Source of the DNA: an uncultured Pelagibacteraceae bacterium
GTDB taxonomy: Bacteria; Pseudomonadota; Alphaproteobacteria; Pelagibacterales; Pelagibacteraceae
NCBI GenBank assembly: GCA_902570695.1
Contig: CACFZE010000010.1
Coordinates: forward strand, 1 to 51,868
Reading direction: 5' to 3'
DNA: 51,868 bases
In this document: positions 1 through 8,501 of the stretch, piece after piece
Layout: every line of letters starts with the position of its first letter
How positions within the stretch are numbered: the stretch's first letter is position 1
Notes under the pieces: generated by a model
The model's input: the letters and a program-made list of their open reading frames with translations, nothing else
Databases searched by the model: none
Told to the model about the DNA's origin: nothing
Program-made: the position numbers and the translations under genes

Positions 1-1610
1 CAGGCGGTTTTCCATCTGTCGTAGCAAAATTTAAAGAATTAAAATTAAAAAATGAAAATGTTATCAAGCTTCATGCGGGTGATGCTATTACAGGGACATT
101 ATATTACACTCTTTTCAAGGGCAAAGCAGATGCAGAAATGATGAATCAAATTTGTTTTGATGCTTTCGCTATAGGAAATCATGAATTTGATGATGGTGAT
201 AAGAGTTTAGTTGAGTTTTTAGATTATCTTCATACTGATAAGTGTAAGACTCCAGTTTTGTCAGCAAACATTAAAGCAAAAATAAACTCACCTTTGTCAA
301 AAAAAATTAAACCTTACACTATAATCAATAAAGGAAATCAAAAAATTGGAGTAATTGGAATTGTGATCTCAAAAAAAACGAGAGAGTCATCAAATCCAGA
401 CGACACAACTTTATTTTTAGATGAAATTAATTCAGCACAAGAAAATATAAATAAGCTTAAACAACAAGGAATCAATAAGATAATTCTTTTAACTCATTAT
501 GGATATAAAAATGAGATTAACATGGCTAAACTTCTCACAGATGTTGATGTTATAGTTGGAGGTGATTCTCATAGTCTAACTGGAGATTTCGATAATGTAG
601 GACTAAATTCTAATGGGGCCTACCCAACTGTAGTCAAAAATAAAAATGAGGAAGATGTTTGTATAGTTACAGCATGGGAATATTCTCAAATTGTTGGAGA
701 ACTTAATATCGAGTTTAATAACGATGGCACCATCAAGTCATGTGATGGAATACCACATATAATGTTAGATGATTCCTTTAAGAGAAAAGATTCAAATGGA
801 AAAAGAGTTGAGATAGATGGTAATTATAGAGAAGCCGTATACAAGGCTATCGAAGTTAATCCAAATATTTCAATCGTAGAAGCTGACGCACAAGCATCAA
901 AAATATTAGAAAAATACAAAAATGAAGTTAAAGAAAAAAGCAGTGAAGTAATTGGCAGAGTAACTGATGATTTATGTCTTGAAAGAATTCCTGGACAAGG
1001 AAAGTCAAAACTTTGTGATGTATCAAAAACTGAAAAAAATGGATCTGATATTTCGAATATTGTAGCACACGCCTTCAGAGAAATGTCCAAATTAAGTGAT
1101 ATTGCAATTCAAAATGGTGGTGGAACAAGAATAGATATAAAAGAAGGCAATATTACAATTGGGGACGCGTATACTTTATTACCTTTCAGTAATACTATTG
1201 TAGAATTGAAAATGAGTGGAGAAGAAATTAAAAATGTTTTGGAAGACTCAATTGATTATGCTTTAACTCCAGATGGTTCTACAGGAGCCTATCCATATGC
1301 TGCTGGATTGAGATGGGATGTTCAAGCAAGCAATAGTAAAGGAAATAGAGTGATAAATTTAGAGTTTAAGGGTAGAACAGACAAGAGTTGGGTAAAGATA
1401 AATCCAAGTAAGACTTATACAGTAGCAACAAATAACTATATTGCAGCTGGTAAAGATGGATATAAAACTTTTGGAATTATATCTAAGCAAGGAAGAGTAG
1501 TAAATACATATCTCGGCTATGCTCAATCTTTTGTAGATTATGTCAAAAAGATAAAAACTTTATCAAAACTTCCCTTGTCAGAATATTCAACTCAATCTTT
1601 CACTAAATAA
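1..1610 (+). CDS. UshA-like metallophosphatase / 5'-nucleotidase, 5' end cut by window
   Basis: The reading frame is open from base 3 to the TAA at 1608-1610, so the start lies before the window; the ATG at 138 is internal. The N-terminal metallophosphatase domain shows HAGDAITG (about 72-95), GNHEFD (174-191), a THYG motif and GGDSHS (about 559-576), which are metal-binding motifs of the calcineurin-like 5'-nucleotidase family. The C-terminal half carries the 5'-nucleotidase substrate-binding domain with NGGGTRIDI near 1114-1140. Such enzymes remove phosphate from nucleotides, usually in the periplasm, to recover nucleoside and phosphate. The signal peptide cannot be checked because the N terminus is missing. 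The exact substrate (5'-NMP, 2',3'-cyclic nucleotide or UDP-sugar) cannot be told from sequence. About 74 bases of AT-rich DNA without a clear hairpin separate it from glpK. Confidence 0.85.
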   Translation, partial: GGFPSVVAKFKELKLKNENVIKLHAGDAITGTLYYTLFKGKADAEMMNQICFDAFAIGNHEFDDGDKSLVEFLDYLHTDKCKTPVLSANIKAKINSPLSKKIKPYTIINKGNQKIGVIGIVISKKTRESSNPDDTTLFLDEINSAQENINKLKQQGINKIILLTHYGYKNEINMAKLLTDVDVIVGGDSHSLTGDFDNVGLNSNGAYPTVVKNKNEEDVCIVTAWEYSQIVGELNIEFNNDGTIKSCDGIPHIMLDDSFKRKDSNGKRVEIDGNYREAVYKAIEVNPNISIVEADAQASKILEKYKNEVKEKSSEVIGRVTDDLCLERIPGQGKSKLCDVSKTEKNGSDISNIVAHAFREMSKLSDIAIQNGGGTRIDIKEGNITIGDAYTLLPFSNTIVELKMSGEEIKNVLEDSIDYALTPDGSTGAYPYAAGLRWDVQASNSKGNRVINLEFKGRTDKSWVKINPSKTYTVATNNYIAAGKDGYKTFGIISKQGRVVNTYLGYAQSFVDYVKKIKTLSKLPLSEYSTQSFTK

Positions 1611-1684
1611 TTTAAATTTCATATCCTTCCAGCTTGTATTAGTTTTTACTTTTAGAAAAAAAAATTTAGGTATAGACTTAAATT

Positions 1685-3163
1685 GTGAAAAAATTTCTTG
1701 TTGCTATTGACCAAGGCACAACATCAACTAGAGCAATTCTCTTTGATTTAGATGGTAATATAAAATTTACATCCCAGTTTGAATTTAATCAATATTTTCC
1801 AAAAAATGGATGGGTGGAGCATAATCCAAACGAAATTTGGCTTACAACTCTAAAAGCGTTGAAAAAAGTAATAAAAAAAGCATCACTATTAAGAGGAAAA
1901 ATATTAAGTATAGGAATAACTAACCAGAGAGAGACAACTATTCTTTGGAATAAGAAAACAGGAAAACCAGTCTACAACGCAATTGTTTGGCAAGATAGAA
2001 GAACCCAAGACTATTGTGAAGAGTTAAAGAAAAAAAATTATGAAAAAATTTTTAGAAAAAAAACTGGATTATTTATTGACCCATATTTTTCTGCAACTAA
2101 AATTAAATGGATACTAGAAAACGTAAAAAATGTTAAGAAACTTTTAAAATCAAATAATTTATTATTTGGTACTGTTGATACTTTCCTTATTTGGAAACTT
2201 ACTAATCGGCAACATCATTTAACAGAAGCAACTAATGCTTGTAGGACCATGTTATTTAACATTAATAATAATAAATGGGATAAAGAAATCTTAAAAAAAC
2301 TTAAAATTTCTGAAAATATTTTGCCAAAAGTTAAAAATTCAGCTGATAATTTTGGTTTAACAAGTAAGAGAATTGTCGGCAGTGAAATACCAATATCAGC
2401 AGTTCTAGGAGACCAACAAGCAGCTGCAGTAGGACAGTCATGCTTTGAAAGAGGTTCAGTAAAAAGCACATATGGAACTGGTGCCTTTGTCATAATGAAT
2501 ACTGGTTCAAAAAAAATTTATTCTAAAAATAAATTATTAACAACAATATGTTACAGATTGAATGGAAAAAATACTTATGCTCTTGAAGGATCTATTTTTA
2601 TTGCAGGTGCAGGTGTACAATGGTTAAGAGATAAATTAAAATTTATTAACAATGCTTTTGATACGGAAACAATTGCTCAATCAAAAAAAAATAATGAGGG
2701 TGTATACGTTGTGCCTGCCTTCAGTGGAATGGGAGCACCTTATTGGAGGCCTGATGCAAGAGGGGTAATAACAGGTTTAACAAGAAATAGTGATTGGAAA
2801 ACTTTAGTTAGAGCAGTATTAGAGTCAGTTGCCTATCAAAGTAATGATTTATTTAATGCAATGAAAAAAGATGGTTTAAAACCAACTAAACTTAAGATTG
2901 ATGGAGGCATGGTAAAAAACAACTGGTTTTCGCAATTTTTATCTGACATCATAAATATAAATACAGAAAGACCAAAGGTATTAGAAACAACTGGTTTAGG
3001 AGTAGCTTTACTAGCTGGATATCAAATTGGATTATTTAAATCATTATATCAAATCAAGAGGAAATGGAAAAAAGATAAAATTTTTAAGCCTAAAATAAAC
3101 CGAAAAGTTAGGAACGATTTAATAAATGGTTGGAAATTATCAGTTCAGAAAGCTCTATTATAA
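1685..3163 (+). CDS. glpK: Glycerol kinase (GTG start)
   Basis: This 492-residue FGGY-family kinase has the usual glycerol kinase length. The ATP-binding segment DQGTTSTR is at residues 9-16, NQRETT at 80-85 and WQDRRT at 102-107, followed by GDQQAAAVGQ, a TYGTGAF phosphate-binding stretch and a C-terminal DGGMVKNNW motif. It phosphorylates glycerol to sn-glycerol 3-phosphate in the cytoplasm, feeding phospholipid synthesis or glycolysis. The start is GTG at 1685; MKKFLVAIDQG from this codon matches the family N terminus, so a later ATG is not preferred. No glpD, glpF or glycerol transporter lies beside it; its neighbours are two phosphatases, so an organised glp operon is not visible here. 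Confidence 0.95.
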   Translation: MKKFLVAIDQGTTSTRAILFDLDGNIKFTSQFEFNQYFPKNGWVEHNPNEIWLTTLKALKKVIKKASLLRGKILSIGITNQRETTILWNKKTGKPVYNAIVWQDRRTQDYCEELKKKNYEKIFRKKTGLFIDPYFSATKIKWILENVKNVKKLLKSNNLLFGTVDTFLIWKLTNRQHHLTEATNACRTMLFNINNNKWDKEILKKLKISENILPKVKNSADNFGLTSKRIVGSEIPISAVLGDQQAAAVGQSCFERGSVKSTYGTGAFVIMNTGSKKIYSKNKLLTTICYRLNGKNTYALEGSIFIAGAGVQWLRDKLKFINNAFDTETIAQSKKNNEGVYVVPAFSGMGAPYWRPDARGVITGLTRNSDWKTLVRAVLESVAYQSNDLFNAMKKDGLKPTKLKIDGGMVKNNWFSQFLSDIININTERPKVLETTGLGVALLAGYQIGLFKSLYQIKRKWKKDKIFKPKINRKVRNDLINGWKLSVQKALL

Positions 3164-3193
3164 AAAATACAGATAAAAATTTAATTGTCGTTT

Positions 3194-3748
3194 ATGAAAT
3201 ATATAAATTTTATTCTTTTATTTTTGCTAAGTATTTTTAATTCAAATTATTCACAGGCTAATGATTTAGTAATAAGCGAACTGCAGAAGGGCGGGAAAAT
3301 TGTATTTATAAGACATTCACTTGCACCTGGAAATGGAGATCCTAACAATATTGATTTAACAAAATGTGATACTCAAAGAAATTTAAATCAAGAGGGCATA
3401 GAGCAATCAAAAAAAATTGGAAAATTATTTAAGGAAAATAATATTCAAATCGACAAAGTATTATCTAGTGAGTGGTGTAGATGCAAAGATACTGCTAGAT
3501 TTGCCTTTAATAATTATGAAACCTTCAAAGGTTTAAACTCTTTTTATCAAGAAAAGTTTTATAAATATAAAGATGAACAAATTAAGAGTTTAAAAAAATA
3601 TATATCTAACTGGAATAGTGAGAAAAATCTTATTTTAGTAACACATTTTGTAGTTATTTCAGAAATGTTAAATTTTGGTACTTCATCTGGTGAAATTGTT
3701 GTTATAGATAAAGATTATAAATTTATAGGAAGTATTGAAACCATGTAG
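3194..3748 (+). CDS. Exported histidine phosphatase family protein
   Basis: The ATG at 3194 gives 184 residues. An in-frame TTG at 3185 would add only three residues before the same signal sequence. Residues 1-22 form a short basic start, a hydrophobic run and SQA before the mature protein, a likely Sec signal peptide. The catalytic pattern is R40-H41 (IVFIRHSLAPG), an SSEWCR segment near 91-96 and a second histidine in LVTHFVV (H151). These fit the phosphoglycerate-mutase-like histidine phosphatase superfamily, in which the first His is phosphorylated. The usual RHG triplet is RHS here. Substrate is unknown. It starts 30 bases after glpK and is probably cotranscribed with it. Confidence 0.8.
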   Translation: MKYINFILLFLLSIFNSNYSQANDLVISELQKGGKIVFIRHSLAPGNGDPNNIDLTKCDTQRNLNQEGIEQSKKIGKLFKENNIQIDKVLSSEWCRCKDTARFAFNNYETFKGLNSFYQEKFYKYKDEQIKSLKKYISNWNSEKNLILVTHFVVISEMLNFGTSSGEIVVIDKDYKFIGSIETM

Positions 3749-3775
3749 TAATTATACATGATTATATATTGAATT

Positions 3776-4630
3776 ATGAAAGTTGGATTTATAGGTGTTG
3801 GATGGATGGGATTTGGTATCGCAAATAACATCCTTAAAAATAATCATGAATTATTTGTAATTGCCAATAAGAACAGAAAGCCAATTGATAGAATAGTTAA
3901 AGAGGGTGCAAAAGAAGTTAAATCCTATGATGAACTTTGTAAAAGTGAATTAGATGCTTTGTTTTTATGTGTTACGAATTCTCCTATAGCTCATGAAATT
4001 GGAAAAAAAATAGTTTCATTACTGTCTGATAAAACAATTGTCATTGATATTACTACTCATAATCAAAATGGATCTGTTGAAATGGAACAAATATTAAATG
4101 CAAATAATATTCCTTATTTAGAGTGCCCAGTTATGGGAGGACCTGTTCAAGCAGAAGAAGGAATATTGGGTGGAATTGTTGGTGGATCTGAGGAAAATTT
4201 AAAAAGATCAGAAGAACTTTTAAAATGTTTTTGTAAAAATTATTATCATTTTGGTGGGATTGGAAATGGCGCAAAAACAAAATTATTAAATAATTTTCTA
4301 TCTTTAGGAACAGCTACATATGTAATTGAATTAATAAAAGCTGCAAAAAAGTTGAATATTGATTTAGATAAACTTTATAAGGTAGCCCAATTAGGCTCAG
4401 GTAATTCTAATGCTTTAAAGAGGATTTTTGATAAAGTTTTAGAGGATGATTACACAGGTTTTAAGTTTACAGCGACTAATACACTAAAAGATTTAACATA
4501 TATTACAGACTTACTAAAAGGCATGGATAATGCAGAAAAATTATCTGATTTATCAAAATCTTTTTATAAAAAAGCTGTAGATGATGGTGATGGTGAACTT
4601 TTTATAAGTGAATTAATAAAGAAGAATTAA
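3776..4630 (+). CDS. NAD(P)-dependent beta-hydroxyacid dehydrogenase (3-hydroxyisobutyrate dehydrogenase-like)
   Basis: The 284-residue protein begins with a Rossmann fingerprint G7-V-G9-WM-G12. A substrate-binding segment CPVMGGP (117-123) corresponds to the D/x-P-V-S-G-G motif of the family. The catalytic lysine motif GxGxxxKxxNN is present with K169 and N172-N173. Length and order fit the 3-hydroxyisobutyrate / tartronate-semialdehyde / glyoxylate-succinic semialdehyde reductase family, which oxidises or reduces small beta-hydroxyacids in the cytoplasm. The exact substrate cannot be assigned. Its TAA shares 4 bases tail to tail with the small minus-strand gene ending at 4627. Confidence 0.85.
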   Translation: MKVGFIGVGWMGFGIANNILKNNHELFVIANKNRKPIDRIVKEGAKEVKSYDELCKSELDALFLCVTNSPIAHEIGKKIVSLLSDKTIVIDITTHNQNGSVEMEQILNANNIPYLECPVMGGPVQAEEGILGGIVGGSEENLKRSEELLKCFCKNYYHFGGIGNGAKTKLLNNFLSLGTATYVIELIKAAKKLNIDLDKLYKVAQLGSGNSNALKRIFDKVLEDDYTGFKFTATNTLKDLTYITDLLKGMDNAEKLSDLSKSFYKKAVDDGDGELFISELIKKN

Positions 4631-4806
4631 TCTTTTTTTTCCTCTTTTTCTTTTTCAGCGAAGAATAAAGCAATTGCAAATAAAGTTGTCCATCCAATTC
4701 CTAATAAAGCTTTTGGACTAGTTTCAGCACTCCATATATCTAAAAAGATTGCTCCCAATGCAAGACCAACTAGATAAATTACAATTGCAATATTTGTTTT
4801 GCTCAT
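4627..4806 (-). CDS. Small two-helix membrane protein (59 aa), unknown function
   Basis: Reading the minus strand from the ATG at 4806 gives an uninterrupted 59-codon frame ending in TAA at 4627-4629. The protein starts MSKTNIAIVIYLVGLALG, has a first hydrophobic segment at about residues 5-23, a short hydrophilic turn (DIWSAETSPK, about 23-32), a second hydrophobic segment at about 33-50, and a highly charged Lys/Glu tail EKEKEEKKD. That layout predicts a small inner-membrane hairpin with both ends on the same side. The frame avoids stops in AT-rich DNA and fills the only sizeable gap in this part of the window, which supports a real gene. No domain is recognised. It converges on the upstream dehydrogenase and diverges from tRNA-Leu/tig, so it is probably monocistronic. 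Confidence 0.65.
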   Translation of the reverse strand: MSKTNIAIVIYLVGLALGAIFLDIWSAETSPKALLGIGWTTLFAIALFFAEKEKEEKKD

Positions 4807-4841
4807 ATCAATTAAGCTAATGTTTTACACTATTATTCTAA

Positions 4842-4870
4842 TTGGACAATTATAAACAATCATATATAAA
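4842..4870 (+). promoter_or_regulatory. Sigma-70-type promoter for tRNA-Leu / tig
   Basis: A -35-like TTGGAC (4842-4847) and a -10 TATAAA (4865-4870) are separated by exactly 17 bases. Transcription would start around 4877, a few bases before the mature tRNA-Leu at 4884. With no other good candidate before tig, this promoter probably serves both. It is read by eye only. Confidence 0.55.
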
Positions 4871-4883
4871 GCACCAATAATTT

Positions 4884-4968
4884 GGGCGAGTGGCGGAATT
4901 GGTAGACGCGTTGGTCTTAGGAACCAATAGTGCAAACTGTGAAGGTTCGAGTCCTTTCTCGCCTACCA
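4884..4968 (+). tRNA. tRNA-Leu (anticodon UAG)
   Basis: The acceptor stem pairs GGGCGAG (4884-4890) with CTCGCCT (4958-4964), with one G-U, followed by discriminator A and an encoded CCA (4966-4968). The anticodon stem TTGGT/ACCAA encloses the loop CTTAGGA, so the anticodon is TAG (reads CUN leucine codons). The T-loop is GGTTCGAGTCC. At 85 nt, with a long variable arm between the anticodon stem and T arm, it is a class II tRNA as expected for leucine. The CCA ends only 6 bases before the tig ATG. Confidence 0.96.
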
Positions 4969-4974
4969 TATTTT

Positions 4975-6444
4975 ATGAAAGTAACAGTAGAAAATAAAAA
5001 AGGTTTAGAAAAAGATATAAAAGTTTTTATCGATAAAAAAACTATATCTGGATATCTCGAAGAAAAATATGAAGAGATCAAAAAAGATGTCGTATTAAAA
5101 GGATTTAGACCAGGAAAAGTACCAACTGAAATATTAAAAAGACAGTTTGGAAAAGCTGTATACGGTGAAGTAATTGATAAAGTATTAAAAGATACAACAA
5201 CTAAAGCTCTTGAGGATAATAAAATTAAACCAGCTGGTCAGCCTAAAATTGACTTAAAGTCATTTGGTGAAGGAAAGGATCTTGAATACACAATTTCAGT
5301 AACAGAATTACCAAATGTGGAAGTTGGATCATTAAAAGATCTTAAAGTAGATGAGTATGTAGTTAAAATTGATCCAAAAGAAACAGATAAAAGAATTGAT
5401 CAAATAGCAAAAACTCAGAAAAATTTTAAAGATGCTGAAGAAAGTTATGCTGCTAAAGTGGGTGATTTAGTTGTTTTTGATTATAAAGCAACAGTTGATG
5501 GTAAAGATTTTAAAGGAAACGAGGGAAAAAATACTCAATTAGAACTTGGAAAAGATTTATTTATTAAAGGATTTGATAAGCAATTAGAAGGTGTCAAAAA
5601 TAAACAAGATCAAAAAGTAGAAGTTAAACTACCAGAAAACTTTCCAGAAAAAGATGTTGCTAACAAATCTGCAGTATTTGAATGTAAAATTACAGCAGTA
5701 AAAAAACCTGAAGAAACTAAAATAGATGACAACTTTGCAAAAAATTTAGGTGCAAAAGACTTAAATAATTTAAAAGAATTAATATCTAAACAAATCAATG
5801 ATGAATTCAAAAATTCATTAGAAATGATTTCAAAAAAACAAATTCTTGAACAAATTGAAAAACAAAAACTTGATCAGTTACCAGCTAACCTTATTGAACA
5901 AGAGGTAAATATATTAGCTCAAGGCATGAAAGATGAAGAAAAGAAAAAAAATATGAAATATTTTGAGGAACAGGCTAAGAAAAGAATTAAAACAGGTTTA
6001 ATTTTAAATGCATTTGGTGAAAAAAATAAAATTAAAGTTTCTCAAGAAGAGTTAAATGCAGAAATACAAAAACAATTTAGAATGATGCCTGGACAAGAAA
6101 AAATGGTTAAAGAGTATTATGAGAAAAATCCAGGGGCTATAGAGAGTTTAAGAGGTTCTATTTATGAAGAAAAAATAATAGGTGAACTTAAAAAAATTGC
6201 AAAAGTAAACAAAAAAGAAATTAGTAAAGAAGAAGCTGAAAAAATCTTAAAAGAAGAGAATGAAAAAAATCTAAAAGAGCAAGAGAAATTAGCAAAACAA
6301 TCTGAAAGTGCTGATGATAAAGTAAAAGAGAAAAAAGAAGTTAAGTCAGAAGATAAAAAAGAAAAGAAAACAGCTAAACCAACTAAAGCTCCAAAAAAGG
6401 TAGCTAAAAAAACTAAATCAACAAAAAAAGTTAGCAAAAAGTAA
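4975..6444 (+). CDS. tig: Trigger factor, ribosome-associated chaperone / peptidyl-prolyl isomerase
   Basis: The start is ATG at 4975 (MKVTVENKKGLEKD, the family N terminus), giving 489 residues. The frame stays open upstream only because it runs through the tRNA. The ribosome-binding signature GFRPGKVP is at residues 43-50; an FKBP-type PPIase domain follows (GDLVVFDYKATVDG, about residue 145 onward) and then the helical C-terminal chaperone domain. It binds near the ribosome exit tunnel and shields nascent chains. An extra, almost purely Lys/Glu/Ser/Thr tail runs from about 418 to 489 and ends in repeated KK pairs. No Shine-Dalgarno fits in the 6 bases after the tRNA. The neighbours clpP, clpX and lon form the usual quality-control block. 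Confidence 0.95.
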   Translation: MKVTVENKKGLEKDIKVFIDKKTISGYLEEKYEEIKKDVVLKGFRPGKVPTEILKRQFGKAVYGEVIDKVLKDTTTKALEDNKIKPAGQPKIDLKSFGEGKDLEYTISVTELPNVEVGSLKDLKVDEYVVKIDPKETDKRIDQIAKTQKNFKDAEESYAAKVGDLVVFDYKATVDGKDFKGNEGKNTQLELGKDLFIKGFDKQLEGVKNKQDQKVEVKLPENFPEKDVANKSAVFECKITAVKKPEETKIDDNFAKNLGAKDLNNLKELISKQINDEFKNSLEMISKKQILEQIEKQKLDQLPANLIEQEVNILAQGMKDEEKKKNMKYFEEQAKKRIKTGLILNAFGEKNKIKVSQEELNAEIQKQFRMMPGQEKMVKEYYEKNPGAIESLRGSIYEEKIIGELKKIAKVNKKEISKEEAEKILKEENEKNLKEQEKLAKQSESADDKVKEKKEVKSEDKKEKKTAKPTKAPKKVAKKTKSTKKVSKK

Positions 6445-6475
6445 TCACAAGTTGTATAAGTAAATCGAATCACTT

Positions 6476-7087
6476 ATGACAACAAAAATTCCAGAACATT
6501 TAAGCACATTGATCCCAATGGTAGTTGAGCAATCTAGCCGTGGTGAAAGAGCTTATGATATTTATTCAAGATTATTAAAGGAGAGAATTGTTTTTGTAGT
6601 TGGACCAATTAATGATGCAGTTGCATCTTTAGTTACTGCTCAATTATTATTTTTAGAGTCTGAAGATCCTAAAAAAGAAATTTCTTTATATATTAATAGT
6701 CCAGGTGGATTAGTTACAGCAGGTTTAGGAATTTATGATACGATGCAATATATCAAACCTGAGGTCAGCACATTATGTATTGGTCAAGCTGCAAGTATGG
6801 GATCATTTTTGTTAGCTGCAGGATCTAAAGGAAAAAGATTTTCTTTGCCTAATTCAAGAATAATGGTTCATCAACCATCTGCAGGTTTTCAAGGTCAAGC
6901 AACTGATATAGAAATTCATGCCAATGAGGTTATGTCTTTGAAAAAAAGATTGAATGAAATTTATTCCAAACACACGGGTAAGTCAGTTGATCAAATTAAA
7001 GAAGCTTTGGAGAGAGACAATTTCATGACTCCAAATAACGCAAAAGATTTTGGTTTGATTGATAAAGTTGTAGAAAAAAGAGCCTAA
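6476..7087 (+). CDS. clpP: ATP-dependent Clp protease proteolytic subunit
   Basis: The 203-residue protein is the usual ClpP length. The serine of the catalytic triad is S107 in GQAASMGSF and the histidine is H132 in [10 protein letters not shown]; the aspartate lies further on in the usual region. ClpP forms the tetradecameric peptidase barrel that degrades substrates delivered by ClpX in the cytoplasm. It begins 31 bases after tig and is followed, after an 89-base gap, by its partner clpX. Confidence 0.97.
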   Translation: MTTKIPEHLSTLIPMVVEQSSRGERAYDIYSRLLKERIVFVVGPINDAVASLVTAQLLFLESEDPKKEISLYINSPGGLVTAGLGIYDTMQYIKPEVSTLCIGQAASMGSFLLAAGSKGKRFSLPNSRIMVHQPSAGFQGQATDIEIHANEVMSLKKRLNEIYSKHTGKSVDQIKEALERDNFMTPNNAKDFGLIDKVVEKRA

Positions 7088-7089
7088 AC

Positions 7090-7103
7090 AACTATATATA
7101 GTT
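7090..7103. repeat. 14-bp AT palindrome between clpP and clpX
   Basis: AACTATATATAGTT is a perfect palindrome just after the clpP stop. It has no following T-run, so it is a weak candidate for a terminator, a 3'-end stabilising hairpin or a protein site. The rest of the 7088-7176 gap holds no clear promoter with 16-18 base spacing. Confidence 0.3.
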
Positions 7104-7176
7104 TATTCACAACCTGCACTTGATTAACAAGCAATCTTTGTAATAAAGTATTCAAACTGATTCGTTATAAAAAACT

Positions 7177-8439
7177 ATGAGCAACAATAATAAAAATATT
7201 CTTTACTGTTCTTTCTGTGGCAAGAGCCAACACGAAGTCAGAAAATTAATTGCTGGTCCAACAGTTTTTATTTGTGATGAGTGTGTAGAATTATGTATGG
7301 ACATCATTAAAGAAGAGAGCAAAGATACTTTTGTAAAACATCAAGATGGATTACCATCACCAAAAGAGATTTGTGCAGTTCTAGATGATTATGTTATCGG
7401 ACAAGATCATGCAAAAAAAGTTTTATCAGTAGCAGTACACAATCATTACAAAAGATTAAATTACGAAAATAAAACTAGTAAAAATGTAGAACTCTCAAAA
7501 TCTAATATCTTGTTAGTTGGACCAACTGGTTGTGGAAAAACTTTACTTGCCCAAACTTTAGCGAGAATTTTAGATGTGCCATTTACAATGGCAGATGCAA
7601 CAACATTAACTGAAGCTGGTTATGTAGGTGAAGATGTTGAAAATATAATTTTAAAATTATTACAAGCAGCAGATTACAATGTTGAAAAAGCACAAAGAGG
7701 AATTGTTTACATTGATGAGGTAGATAAAATTAGCAGAAAATCAGAAAACCCATCAATTACAAGAGATGTTTCGGGTGAAGGTGTGCAACAAGCTTTATTA
7801 AAAATAATGGAAGGAACAGTTGCTAGCGTTCCTCCTCAAGGTGGAAGAAAACATCCACAACAAGAATTCCTGCAAGTAGATACGACTAACATTCTTTTTA
7901 TATGTGGTGGTGCGTTCGCTGGATTAGATAAAATAATTTCACAAAGAGACAAAGGTTCATCTATTGGTTTTGGTGCTGAAGTTAAAAGTTTAGAAGATAA
8001 AAAAGTAGGTGAGTGGATGAAAAATCTAGAGCCAGAAGACTTATTAAAATATGGATTGATACCAGAATTTATAGGAAGATTACCTATAACTGCAACTTTA
8101 GACGATCTTGATGAGAAATCTTTAGTTAAAATTTTACATGAACCAAAAAACTCTCTAATCAAACAATACCAAGAGCTATTTAAATTAGAGGGAGTGAAAC
8201 TTACTTTTAAAGATCAATCAGTAAAAGATATTGCTAACAAAGCTATTTCTAAAAAAACTGGAGCAAGAGGACTTAGATCAATTCTTGAAAATATATTATT
8301 GAAAACAATGTTTGATCTACCAAGTCAAGATAATATAGAAGAAGTTATAATTGATTCTGGTGCGGCGAAAGGTGTATCAGCACCTGTTATTGTTCATTCG
8401 AAGAACAAAACTAAAACTGATAAGACTTCAGCTGCATAA
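7177..8439 (+). CDS. clpX: ClpX unfoldase, ATPase subunit of ClpXP
   Basis: The 420-residue protein has the N-terminal zinc-binding domain with C11, C14, C33 and C36 (CSFC and CDEC), the Walker A motif GPTGCGKT at 115-122, a Walker B segment [10 protein letters not shown] and an [24 protein letters not shown] sensor region. It unfolds tagged proteins with ATP and feeds them to ClpP. The C terminus ends in a short polar, Lys/Thr-rich tail, slightly unlike the conserved core. It is the expected neighbour of clpP and lon. Confidence 0.97.
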   Translation: MSNNNKNILYCSFCGKSQHEVRKLIAGPTVFICDECVELCMDIIKEESKDTFVKHQDGLPSPKEICAVLDDYVIGQDHAKKVLSVAVHNHYKRLNYENKTSKNVELSKSNILLVGPTGCGKTLLAQTLARILDVPFTMADATTLTEAGYVGEDVENIILKLLQAADYNVEKAQRGIVYIDEVDKISRKSENPSITRDVSGEGVQQALLKIMEGTVASVPPQGGRKHPQQEFLQVDTTNILFICGGAFAGLDKIISQRDKGSSIGFGAEVKSLEDKKVGEWMKNLEPEDLLKYGLIPEFIGRLPITATLDDLDEKSLVKILHEPKNSLIKQYQELFKLEGVKLTFKDQSVKDIANKAISKKTGARGLRSILENILLKTMFDLPSQDNIEEVIIDSGAAKGVSAPVIVHSKNKTKTDKTSAA

Positions 8440-8501
8440 TTTCACGTTAATAAACTATAATTACCTATTGCATTATAAAATATAATATCCATATTTCTCT
8501 G

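Noticed and set aside
824..1090. Minus-strand 88-codon frame inside the 5'-nucleotidase gene
   Set aside because: It is antisense to a conserved domain and has no family resemblance. The same applies to other antisense frames inside nuo, clpX, lon, dnaE and trpD.
1660..1690. TATAGA at 1671-1676 as a -10 box for a leaderless glpK
   Set aside because: No matching -35 at 16-18 bases; TATA-like hexamers are common in this composition.
4930..4974. In-frame GTG at 4930 extending tig by 15 residues
   Set aside because: It lies inside tRNA-Leu; the family N terminus MKVTVENKKGL begins at the ATG at 4975.
7110..7150. TTGATT...TAATAA upstream of clpX as a promoter
   Set aside because: Spacing is 15 bases, outside the usual range, and both boxes are weak.
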